A program made the translations under genes and the position numbers. Source: Corynebacterium timonense (GTDB taxonomy: Bacteria > Actinomycetota > Actinomycetes > Mycobacteriales > Mycobacteriaceae). Taken from it: a stretch of 64,000 nt of DNA. The stretch is taken from positions 1,736,001 to 1,800,000 of the forward strand of contig NZ_LT629765.1 of the NCBI RefSeq assembly GCF_900105305.1. The letters run 5' to 3'. Position 1 is the first letter of the stretch. The number at the start of each line of letters is the position of its first letter. The notes beneath the pieces were generated by a model. The model searched no databases, was not told the DNA's origin, and was given only the letters and a program-made list of their open reading frames with translations. Below, piece after piece: positions 26,864 to 34,275 of the stretch.

Positions 26864-28810
26864 ATGAAACGCACCATTCCTGGCGCGGTGTATACAGGGG
26901 CCGTTGTGCTGGCGCTGTTGCTGATATTCAGCGGCGCTCATACCTGGCATGGCAACGCGGAGGAAGGACCGACGTGCCTGCCGTGGCAAGAGCAGTACGA
27001 TCAGATCGTCGATAAGGCGACGAACGGGAAGGTCATCAGCGCCCAGCACCGAGGCGCATTCAACCAGGATGTCCCGGAAAACTCGATCGAGGCGTTCAAA
27101 CGAGGCTTCGCCCAGTGCCGCCCGGCGATTGAAACAGACATCCGGCTCACATCCGACGGCGAACTCGTCCTGTTCCACGACACCCATATCGGGAAAATGC
27201 TGGAGCCAACGTACAACCCGGAAACGAACGAGGGGCCGAACCCGCCGGTAAACCAGGTAAGCTATGCGGACATTGCATCGAAGCCGCTGCTACGGCCTGA
27301 CCGGACGACAACCCATCACGTCGTCCCTCGCCTGGATGACCTCATCGAGTTCATGGCGCACAACCCCAGCGACTCCATCATCCACCTCGAGGTCAAGGAC
27401 ACCCCGGCGATCAGCACCGCCCTCGACATCCTGGTCAAAGCAGACACGGAGTACCCTGAGCAGCACTTTCTCAAGCGCTTCGTGGTGAAGATGCCGATGT
27501 CGGAGTACCCAACCCCCCAGCAGTGGCGCGACAGCGTCGCGGCAGCCGGCGCTACTTCACCGGTCATGGCCATGCCCGTCATCGCGCCATGGAACGCGTC
27601 GAAGATCGACGAAGGGCCAGAGATCCCCGACCCCACCGAACTCCACCTTTCGTCCAACGCCAGCCGCGCCGTGGCCGCGTGGGCTGCCGAGGACCCGCAA
27701 TGGGCTCCTTTCGTGGAAGTAGTCATCAAGGACTCATCCGAATTCGGCCACACGATTCACACGCCTACCAGCAATTTCGGCCCGTTCGACGCTCCTGCGT
27801 CGATCGCCTTGGACAACGCCGAACCCGGTACTGTCGCTGAGTTCGTCGCGCTCGTTCACTTCTACGAAAAGAAGCTAGGCGCTTTCGTTCCTGTTCCAAC
27901 CTTCGTGATGTACACGGACGGCCCCACGGCGGGGTTTACCGTCCCTAACAAGTACGGGGACAAGCGTCCGATCCCAGCGACTGATGCCTTCTATAACGCG
28001 GACTCCAGCTGCTGCTATGTGTTGAACGACCGTCGCCGACCGACCCAGTACGCGCAGGAGGCGCACGATTGGCGGGACAACCTCGACTGGCTGCGCTCCA
28101 TCGGGGCGAATGTGCTTACTTCCGACGACCCCGACACTATTGACCTGTACGCGAGCCTCAAGGGTTACCTCAACACCACGGCGCAACCGGATCCCTCTGC
28201 TCCGCCGGCCAACCTGAACTCCAGCCTGTACACACGGATGAGGGGCGCTGCAGTCCCCGACTACGACTACGTAAACATCAAAGGGTGGAACGGCGGGGCA
28301 TCCGGCGCGTGGGGCGGGCAAGTGTGCTTGTTCACTGATCCTGGTTATTACCTCTGGACTGTGTCTTGCCAGTACGAAAACCCTGCGTTCAGCAACGAAC
28401 TCGAGATACGGACAACGGGGGACGGTTACATGCTCATCCGCGACATTTCATCGGGTCAGTGCCTCTATTCCGATCCACAGCGTGACTGGGCAATTCTGTG
28501 GAGCCCGGAATGCACGTCGCCACGAGCAAAATGGACCCGGACCCCCGACCATCGCTTCGAAGACATCGACGGGCGACAAATCAACTTCGAATGGGACGAT
28601 CGATACGCTTATGGCTACCCGTTCGCATACAACTACCTGACCCGCGGCGACACGTCGCCCTGGTCAATCTGGAAGCTAGAGCGCGCGGAGGGGACAACAT
28701 CTACGCGCCCGCCTCACGACGTGCCGGACGCGACAGAAAAACCACTCGTCCCAGAAAGTGGACACCGCCCGGGACCTGACGAGCCCCGCCATCCCGAGGA
28801 CGCCGCCTAA
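26864..28810 (+). CDS. large secreted glycerophosphodiesterase-like protein with C-terminal extra domain
   Basis: A 648-residue exported protein. The signal or anchor segment is residues 7-28. A GDPD TIM barrel spans about residues 55-430, with HRG (His62-Arg63), Glu72-Asn73, metal ligands Glu90/Asp92 and His105-Asp106. A Cys-containing C-terminal domain (about 460-615) resembles a lectin-like beta-trefoil (ISSGQCLYSD, WSPECTSP). A Pro-rich tail ends the protein. It would release glycerol-3-phosphate or other products from glycerophospholipids or teichoic-like polymers outside the cell, feeding the importers. The barrel has a large insert compared with the cytosolic GDPD. It is related in fold to corynebacterial phospholipase D toxin, but I would not call it that. 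Confidence 0.8.
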   Translation: MKRTIPGAVYTGAVVLALLLIFSGAHTWHGNAEEGPTCLPWQEQYDQIVDKATNGKVISAQHRGAFNQDVPENSIEAFKRGFAQCRPAIETDIRLTSDGELVLFHDTHIGKMLEPTYNPETNEGPNPPVNQVSYADIASKPLLRPDRTTTHHVVPRLDDLIEFMAHNPSDSIIHLEVKDTPAISTALDILVKADTEYPEQHFLKRFVVKMPMSEYPTPQQWRDSVAAAGATSPVMAMPVIAPWNASKIDEGPEIPDPTELHLSSNASRAVAAWAAEDPQWAPFVEVVIKDSSEFGHTIHTPTSNFGPFDAPASIALDNAEPGTVAEFVALVHFYEKKLGAFVPVPTFVMYTDGPTAGFTVPNKYGDKRPIPATDAFYNADSSCCYVLNDRRRPTQYAQEAHDWRDNLDWLRSIGANVLTSDDPDTIDLYASLKGYLNTTAQPDPSAPPANLNSSLYTRMRGAAVPDYDYVNIKGWNGGASGAWGGQVCLFTDPGYYLWTVSCQYENPAFSNELEIRTTGDGYMLIRDISSGQCLYSDPQRDWAILWSPECTSPRAKWTRTPDHRFEDIDGRQINFEWDDRYAYGYPFAYNYLTRGDTSPWSIWKLERAEGTTSTRPPHDVPDATEKPLVPESGHRPGPDEPRHPEDAA

Positions 28811-29154
28811 CTCCCCAGCGCGTCCACCGAGCCCGCCAAGAACATCATCGCAGCGCCGAGCGAGGCGCAGAACAGGGCGTCGAAGCGGCGGGAGCGCACG
28901 GCGAGAAGGCCGATGACGCGTGAGTCACACGTACACCGCATCAGCGCCAGCCACACCATCGCGGCGCCAAGCGTGAACGTCGCGCGGCGCCAGTGCTCGG
29001 TGGCGGAAAAGACTCCGGAGGCGACGAAGCCCACGACGAAGACCCCGACCATCACCCGCTGCGCCCACAGGGGCAGCGGGGAGGCCGGGTTGTCGGCGTC
29101 GTGGGGGTTGTCAAGAGGCAGCCCCCGGGGGGCGTTACACAAGCTGCTCGGCAC
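28807..29154 (-). CDS. DUF3017-type membrane protein
   Basis: A 115-residue protein with three hydrophobic segments (about 29-48, 57-75, 90-110) resembling the DUF3017 family that sits next to folD in corynebacteria and mycobacteria. The start is uncertain: the GTG at 29154 overlaps folD by 20 bp, and a later start near residue 14 is possible. It converges on the secreted GDPD gene with a four-base overlap at its stop. Function unknown. Confidence 0.65.
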   Translation of the reverse strand: MPSSLCNAPRGLPLDNPHDADNPASPLPLWAQRVMVGVFVVGFVASGVFSATEHWRRATFTLGAAMVWLALMRCTCDSRVIGLLAVRSRRFDALFCASLGAAMMFLAGSVDALGS

Positions 29155-29983
29155 GCTCCACGATGTTGCGGACGAGGAAGGTCCGCGTCATCGGGCCTAC
29201 GCCGCCCGGGTTCGGGGAGACCCAGGAGGCCTTGTCCCAGACGTCGGGGTGGACGTCGCCCACCGTCTTCCCGTCGACGCGGGACACGCCGACGTCGAGG
29301 ACGGCGGCGCCCTCCTTGACCATGTCCGCGGTGAGCATGTGGGGCTTGCCGGCGGCGGCGATGATGACGTCCGCGCGGCGCGTCTCGGCGGCGAGGTCCT
29401 TCGTTCCGGTGTGGCAGAGGACGGCGGTGGCGTTGATGTTTTTGGTGGTGAGCATGAGCGAGATCGGGCGGCCTACGGTCACGCCGCGGCCGATGACGCA
29501 GACGATGGCGCCGTTGAGGTCCACGCCGAAGCGCTCGAGAAGCTTCAGCGATCCGTTCGGGGTACACGGCAGGGGCGCGGGCTCGTTGAGCACCAGTTTG
29601 CCCAGGTTGACGGGGTGGAGGCCGTCGGCGTCCTTGTCCGGGGTGATGCGCTCGAGCACCCGGTTCTCGTCGAGGTGCTTCGGCAGCGGCAGCTGAACGA
29701 TGTAGCCGGTGACGGCCGGGTCGTCATTCAGGGCGTCGATAAGCTCCTCGAGCTCCTCCTGCGTGGTGTCGCCGGGCAGCTCCTTCATGATGGAGGCGAT
29801 GCCGAGCTCGTCGCAGTCCCGGTGCTTCATGCGCACGTAGTTCTGGCTTGCGGGGTCGTCTCCAACGAGAACCGTGGCCAGGCCGGGCGTGACGCCCTGG
29901 TCCTTCAGCGCCGCCACGCGCTGTTTCAGGTCCGCGAAAATCTCCTCGCGGTAGAGTTTGCCGTCCAGTTTCTTCGCAGTCAC
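29135..29983 (-). CDS. folD: methylenetetrahydrofolate dehydrogenase/cyclohydrolase
   Basis: A 282-residue bifunctional enzyme interconverting 5,10-methylene- and 10-formyl-THF. Family motifs are the catalytic Lys region ([13 protein letters not shown]), [21 protein letters not shown] and the NADP-binding [12 protein letters not shown] chose the GTG at 29983 ([14 protein letters not shown]), where homology to corynebacterial FolD begins; an ATG nine bases upstream is an alternative. It is divergent from trmL, with only 25 bp between starts. Confidence 0.93.
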   Translation of the reverse strand: MTAKKLDGKLYREEIFADLKQRVAALKDQGVTPGLATVLVGDDPASQNYVRMKHRDCDELGIASIMKELPGDTTQEELEELIDALNDDPAVTGYIVQLPLPKHLDENRVLERITPDKDADGLHPVNLGKLVLNEPAPLPCTPNGSLKLLERFGVDLNGAIVCVIGRGVTVGRPISLMLTTKNINATAVLCHTGTKDLAAETRRADVIIAAAGKPHMLTADMVKEGAAVLDVGVSRVDGKTVGDVHPDVWDKASWVSPNPGGVGPMTRTFLVRNIVERAEQLV

Positions 29984-30008
29984 GACCCCCATCCTAGACT
30001 TGGAGCGC

Positions 30009-30479
30009 GTGTGCGCACTCCACGTCATCTTTGATAATCCTGTGATCCCGCCCAACACGGGCAACGCGATCCGCATGTGCGCGGGCACGGGCGCGACCCT
30101 GCACCTCGTCGAGCCGCTCGGCTTCGACCTCAGCGAAAAACACCTGCGCCGCGCCGGCTTGGACTACCACGACCTCGCGCACGTCATCATCCACCCCACC
30201 CTCGACGAGTGCTTCGCATCGCTTCCCGACGCCCCCATCTACGCCTTCACCACCCACGCCACCACCCACTACCACGACGTGGCCTACCGCGACGGCGCCG
30301 CCCTCCTCTTCGGCACCGAGCCCACCGGCCTGCCCCACGAGCACGCCCACCACCCGCGCGTCACCGAGCGCGTGCGCATCCCCATGCTCCCCGGCCGGCG
30401 CTCCATGAACCTCTCCAACTCCGCCGCCGTCGCCTGCTACGAGGCGTGGCGCCAGCTTGGCTTCCCCGGCGGGGTCTAG
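30009..30479 (+). CDS. trmL: tRNA (cytidine/uridine-34 2'-O) methyltransferase
   Basis: A 156-residue SPOUT methyltransferase. It has [20 protein letters not shown] at the N-terminus and the knotted SAM site ([10 protein letters not shown], then RIPMLPG and [10 protein letters not shown]). It modifies the wobble base of some leucine tRNAs. The GTG at 30009 starts the conserved region. No ribosome site is evident, so translation may be leaderless. Confidence 0.9.
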   Translation: MCALHVIFDNPVIPPNTGNAIRMCAGTGATLHLVEPLGFDLSEKHLRRAGLDYHDLAHVIIHPTLDECFASLPDAPIYAFTTHATTHYHDVAYRDGAALLFGTEPTGLPHEHAHHPRVTERVRIPMLPGRRSMNLSNSAAVACYEAWRQLGFPGGV

Positions 30480-30485
30480 GGCGCC

Positions 30486-31808
30486 CTACCCAGGAAGGAC
30501 GCGCCCACGCAGCGTATCGACGACCCGCCGGGCCTCCCCCTCGTCCACGTCGCGTACCGTCGCGCTCACGGGACCCGGAACGAGATCGAGCCGGACACTA
30601 GCCAACCCCGCGGCGCGCTGCAGCGGCCCCTGCTTCAGCGTGAGCTCCTGAATGTGCGGGGCCTCGACCACCGCGAAGCGCCGCGACACCCTGCCCCACG
30701 TGACCACGACGGCATCCGCGCCGCTCATGGTCAGCGACTGGCGCGCGTAGTCCAGCGGCGACACCCACCGCGCCCGGCGCGGGGAGCGCACGTCTACCGT
30801 CGCCGACGCCGGATCCAGGTCCTCGAACGCCGGGGCGTCCAGCGGGCTCAGCGCGTCCACCACGGCCAGCGCCTGGTCGAGCGTGCCCACGGGCAGCAGC
30901 GTGAGCGTGCCCCCGTCCCCGTCGATCTTGTAGCCGGCGACGTTCACCTTGACCTCCCACCAGCCCAGCAGGCGCCACAACGGGGGCTGCGTCAGCGACA
31001 CCGCGTGGATGCGTTCGAGAGGCACGAGCTGGCGACGTCGATTAGCAAGCCCGTAGGTGACCGTAAGAACCTCCGACGACTCGCCGCCCTGGACCGAATG
31101 GAAGCGCCACGACTGGTCGATCATCCGCCACAGCGGCGGCACCGCACCGACGAGGACCACCACAGCCGCACCGGCCGTCAGGTCCGTGAGCAGCGGGATC
31201 GCGACGACCACCGCGGCCGCAATCGTGCCCAGCTGCAGCGCCGCCCCGATCAGCGTGCGGCGGATGGGCACGGGCTCGACAAGGTAGTCGGTGGCGTCAT
31301 CGTCGTGGTCTGCGTCGCCCGCCCCCGATTCGGCCCCGCCGCCCTCGCGGGCCACGGCGTGCATGATCTCCGCGCGGAGCTCCTCGGCCTCCTGCTTCGG
31401 CACGTACGCGATCTCGACCGCCGAGTCGCCGCCGCCGGCCGCCTCGACGCGCACGGCCGCCAGCCCAAAGATGCGCGCCACCAGCGGCTCAACGACGTCA
31501 ACGGCCTGGATGCGGTCGTAGCGGACGGTGCGCACGTGGTTGGTCACCACCCCGCGCGTGACGCCCACCTCCTCCTCGCCGAGGCCAAAACCCATCTTCG
31601 CCCACCACAGTTGCGACACCGCGGCGAAGACGAGCAACCCCGCGACGAACACCCCCAGGCCGCGCAGCAGAACGGCCGCCCCGAGGTTGCCGTCGCGCGC
31701 CCACGTGAACAGCGGCTCCAGGCCGTTGACCAGGGCGATCGCAGCCAGGGCGAACACGATGCCCCACCCCCGGATAATCGGCGTCAACCTGTGGACTCTG
31801 CGCTCCAT
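30486..31808 (-). CDS. PH-domain membrane protein (YdbT-like)
   Basis: A 440-residue protein with paired hydrophobic segments near residues 14-30, 43-65, 185-225 and bacterial PH (bPH2/DUF304) domains between and after them (blocks such as VRYDRIQAVDV, VPLERIHAVSL, PHIQELTLKQG). The ATG at 31808 overlaps the upstream gene's stop (TGATG), so the two PH proteins are coupled. In other bacteria such pairs sit at the membrane; their role is unclear. Confidence 0.85.
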   Translation of the reverse strand: MERRVHRLTPIIRGWGIVFALAAIALVNGLEPLFTWARDGNLGAAVLLRGLGVFVAGLLVFAAVSQLWWAKMGFGLGEEEVGVTRGVVTNHVRTVRYDRIQAVDVVEPLVARIFGLAAVRVEAAGGGDSAVEIAYVPKQEAEELRAEIMHAVAREGGGAESGAGDADHDDDATDYLVEPVPIRRTLIGAALQLGTIAAAVVVAIPLLTDLTAGAAVVVLVGAVPPLWRMIDQSWRFHSVQGGESSEVLTVTYGLANRRRQLVPLERIHAVSLTQPPLWRLLGWWEVKVNVAGYKIDGDGGTLTLLPVGTLDQALAVVDALSPLDAPAFEDLDPASATVDVRSPRRARWVSPLDYARQSLTMSGADAVVVTWGRVSRRFAVVEAPHIQELTLKQGPLQRAAGLASVRLDLVPGPVSATVRDVDEGEARRVVDTLRGRVLPG

Positions 31809-32290
31809 CACAGGCCGCTCATCCGTTCGCGCGCCTTCTCCGCGAGGCGGTCACGCAACGCGTCCGCCTCATCCGCCTCAATCCCCGGCAGCGACGACAC
31901 CGACGTCGTCGACGCCGTGTTCACCTCCAGCGTCTTCATCCCCAACGCGCGCGCCACCGGGCCCGACGTGACATCGACGAACTGAATGCGCCCGTACGGC
32001 ACGACCGTCAACGAGCGCCACATCCTGCCCCGCGCCAGGACGAGCTCATCCTCCGTCTCCAGCCACCCCATCGCGCGCACGCGCAGCGGGATGAGCACCG
32101 CGTTGAACAGCGCAATCGCGAGCACGATGCCCAACGGGATCAGCCACCATTTCCCCCAGATGAGGTAGGCCACCACCAGCGCGCCGCCGATGATGAGCGT
32201 CCACATCAACGTCGTGAGGTAATGGGGGACCACCAGTTTTGGGGAGACCCGGTTCATCTCCTCGGCCGATCTTGGCAGTGTTCGCGTCAT
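31808..32290 (-). CDS. PH-domain membrane protein (YdbS-like)
   Basis: A 160-residue protein: two hydrophobic segments (about 27-45, 48-68), then one bPH2 domain (LETEDELVLARGRMWR, VPYGRIQFVDV). It is the small partner of the larger PH protein downstream. A palindromic repeat element (32330-32402) lies just upstream of its start. Confidence 0.85.
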   Translation of the reverse strand: MTRTLPRSAEEMNRVSPKLVVPHYLTTLMWTLIIGGALVVAYLIWGKWWLIPLGIVLAIALFNAVLIPLRVRAMGWLETEDELVLARGRMWRSLTVVPYGRIQFVDVTSGPVARALGMKTLEVNTASTTSVSSLPGIEADEADALRDRLAEKARERMSGL

Positions 32291-32329
32291 GGCAGCCAGT
32301 GTACGGGTCCGCGCGGCGGCCCTCTCTCA

Positions 32330-32402
32330 CCCTAAAAACAGACCCCTAAAAATCCACGGATCTCGGCGTTTTCGGTGGTTTTTTAGAGTTCCGCTTTTGG
32401 GG
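32330..32402. repeat. 70-bp palindromic element, copy 1
   Basis: Begins CCCTAAAAACAGA and ends near a GTTTTTTAG block. It is about 80 percent identical to the element at 33222-33292. Left A-rich and right T-rich arms can pair (TAAAAA with TTTTTA around a CGGCG-type core), so it can form a hairpin with a T-run in both directions. It sits eight bases after the stop of the thioesterase gene. Confidence 0.7.
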
Positions 32403-32410
32403 TTGTGGCT

Positions 32411-33187
32411 CTACACCTTGCCCAGCGCCTGCATCTGCTCCGCGCGGCCGAGCGGCCCGTGGATGTCGTGGACGATCGACGAGGTCACACCGGTTCCCTC
32501 AGGGCCCCACGCGTTTGTGGCCTCCAGGCCGGTCCACTGCCCCTCCGGGTGACGGTAGATGTGCACGGTAAGGTCCACGTTCGGAAAGGCCCACTCCTCA
32601 GGGCTGCGCCTCGCGGTCACCCCGTTGGCGGTGTCGATGCGGGAGAAATGCTCGGCCAGCGCGATGCGCTCGTCCGCGTCGACGAGCTTGGCCGGGGAGG
32701 TAAACCACGCGAAGAACTTGCCCGTCGGCAAGCCTGTGACCTTCCGTCCGGTGAGCTGACGGATGTATCCTCCGCCCCACACTTCGGAAAAGCGCTGGTC
32801 GGCGCAGTCCTCCGGCAACGGGAAGGTCTGACCACACGGGTCGGCGACGTCCGAGGTGTCCCAGGCCTCGAGGTACCAGATCCGGGCGATGATCGCGCTG
32901 CGCCCCTCCAGCTGCACCGTCACCTGCACCAGCTCGATCCTGCGGCCGGGGCGGATCGTCTCCACCAGCACCGTCGCCTCCTTCAGGGGCAGGCGCCCGA
33001 GGATGTCGTAGGACACCCGCGCCAGCTTCTTCGTGTCGCCCTCCGGGCGGGAGCGCTCGGCGACGTGGACGACGAGCCCGGCCAGCGCGGCGAAGTGGTA
33101 GTCCTCGGGCGACCAGGCGCCCTCGCAGTGGATGGTGGGGGCGAATGTGTCGGCGCCCGTGCGGGCGAAGTAGTGGGCGGCGGGCAT
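32411..33187 (-). CDS. acyl-CoA thioesterase-like protein
   Basis: A 258-residue protein resembling the double-hotdog thioesterase-like family. N-terminal hotdog features lie in residues 1-110 (HFAALAGLVVHVAE, then ARVSYDILGRLPLKEATVLVE), and a C-terminal half contains WAFPNVDLTVHIYR and WTGLEATNAWGPEGTGV. It likely hydrolyses acyl thioesters, but the substrate is unknown. The gene stands alone between two related palindromic repeat elements. Confidence 0.75.
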   Translation of the reverse strand: MPAAHYFARTGADTFAPTIHCEGAWSPEDYHFAALAGLVVHVAERSRPEGDTKKLARVSYDILGRLPLKEATVLVETIRPGRRIELVQVTVQLEGRSAIIARIWYLEAWDTSDVADPCGQTFPLPEDCADQRFSEVWGGGYIRQLTGRKVTGLPTGKFFAWFTSPAKLVDADERIALAEHFSRIDTANGVTARRSPEEWAFPNVDLTVHIYRHPEGQWTGLEATNAWGPEGTGVTSSIVHDIHGPLGRAEQMQALGKV

Positions 33188-33221
33188 GACGGTCCTTTCG
33201 TTCGCCGGGGATAGCTCTTCC

Positions 33222-33292
33222 CCCTAAAAACAGAACACTAAAAAACGGCGGATGTCGGCGTTTTCGGCGGTTTTTTAGGGTTCCGTTTTTAA
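33222..33292. repeat. 70-bp palindromic element, copy 2
   Basis: The closer-to-perfect palindrome of the pair: CTAAAAAAC and GTTTTTTAG arms around a CGGCGGA core, with outer TAAAAAC/GTTTTTA arms. It overlaps the stop codon of the DUF559-like gene, so the element supplies both the last codons and probably the terminator. Confidence 0.7.
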
Positions 33293-34185
33293 CGGGAAGC
33301 GCGGGCCCGCTCGATCATCCGCATGACGCCGTCCGTGTCGCGGAGCATGTCCTCGAACGAGACTCGCAGGACAACGAAGCCGAGGTTCATTAGGGCGCGC
33401 TCCCGCTCGCGTTCCTTCATCAGGACCTCGTGCGTGGCCTCCGCATATTTCAAGCGGCCGTCGATCTCCACAACGAGAAACTCGTCGAAGAGAAAGTCCA
33501 CGCGGAACCCGCCAATCTGGGCCTGGATGCGCCAGCCGGTGATGCCGCGCGTGATGAGCTCTCCGCGGAACCAGCTCTCCAGGGGCGACTCCGCGAGCGC
33601 GGACGCGTAGGCGAGCACCCGGCGAACGGTGCTTTTGCCCACGCACCGGCCCATACGGTTCATCTGCCACGTGATGTCCGCGGGGGTGATCGGCATGGTG
33701 CGCAGGAGCCAGTCGACTGCGATGAGCCCTTCGACAAAGCCGTGGTAGCGGGCCATGTCAACGCTGGTGCGCAGGGGGGTTGTCGCCCTCACACCGAGGA
33801 CGTCGTGCACCTCGTCCTCCCCGATGCCGGCACTGCGGTAACGCACCCCGGGCATGCGGGTTGTCCGGGACGGCGTACCGCCCGACGGGAGCACGACCTC
33901 TGGTGTGTCCGCGCTCATCGCTACGACGGGCATTCCCATAACGCGCGCCGCCGACCTCCCGACAAGGACTCCCTTTGTCATGCTGCGCCCCGTGGCGAGC
34001 GCCCTCAGGGTGTGCTGCTGCCACCCCGGCAATGACTCCCACACAGGTCGCGGCACGACCTGTGTCGGCGCGACGAAGTGGTAGCGGTGCTGCGCGATGT
34101 CCGTGCGAAGCGTGTGATCTGTCCGTGTCAGTGCGCGCGTGTCTGTCAGCAGCGCGGCCACATCCCCCGTTGTGTGAAACCCCAT
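33289..34185 (-). CDS. DUF559/VSR-like putative nuclease-fold protein
   Basis: A protein of about 298 residues. The N-terminal part resembles AbiEi-like regulators (short HTH-like region, then a mixed domain). The C-terminal part has a PD-(D/E)xK/VSR-like core: ESWFRGEL, FRVDFLF with the Asp, VVEIDGR (Glu-x-Asp) and VVLRVSFEDM. Such proteins are common orphans in Actinobacteria, suspected defence or toxin-antitoxin relatives. I chose the ATG at 34185; a GTG 26 codons upstream is possible. Confidence 0.65.
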   Translation of the reverse strand: MGFHTTGDVAALLTDTRALTRTDHTLRTDIAQHRYHFVAPTQVVPRPVWESLPGWQQHTLRALATGRSMTKGVLVGRSAARVMGMPVVAMSADTPEVVLPSGGTPSRTTRMPGVRYRSAGIGEDEVHDVLGVRATTPLRTSVDMARYHGFVEGLIAVDWLLRTMPITPADITWQMNRMGRCVGKSTVRRVLAYASALAESPLESWFRGELITRGITGWRIQAQIGGFRVDFLFDEFLVVEIDGRLKYAEATHEVLMKERERERALMNLGFVVLRVSFEDMLRDTDGVMRMIERARASR

Positions 34186-34275
34186 GTGTGCATCGTGCCG
34201 TACGGCATGCTGCACGGTCGAGGGGGAGCCGCCCCCTGTGGATAACACGGCGCCGAATTGCACAGGCGCCGCGCG

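Noticed and set aside
26864..28810. Phospholipase D / sphingomyelinase D toxin
   Set aside because: Those toxins are about 300 residues and lack the GDPD HRG...EN arrangement and C-terminal domain seen here; the fold is related but the assignment is not supported.
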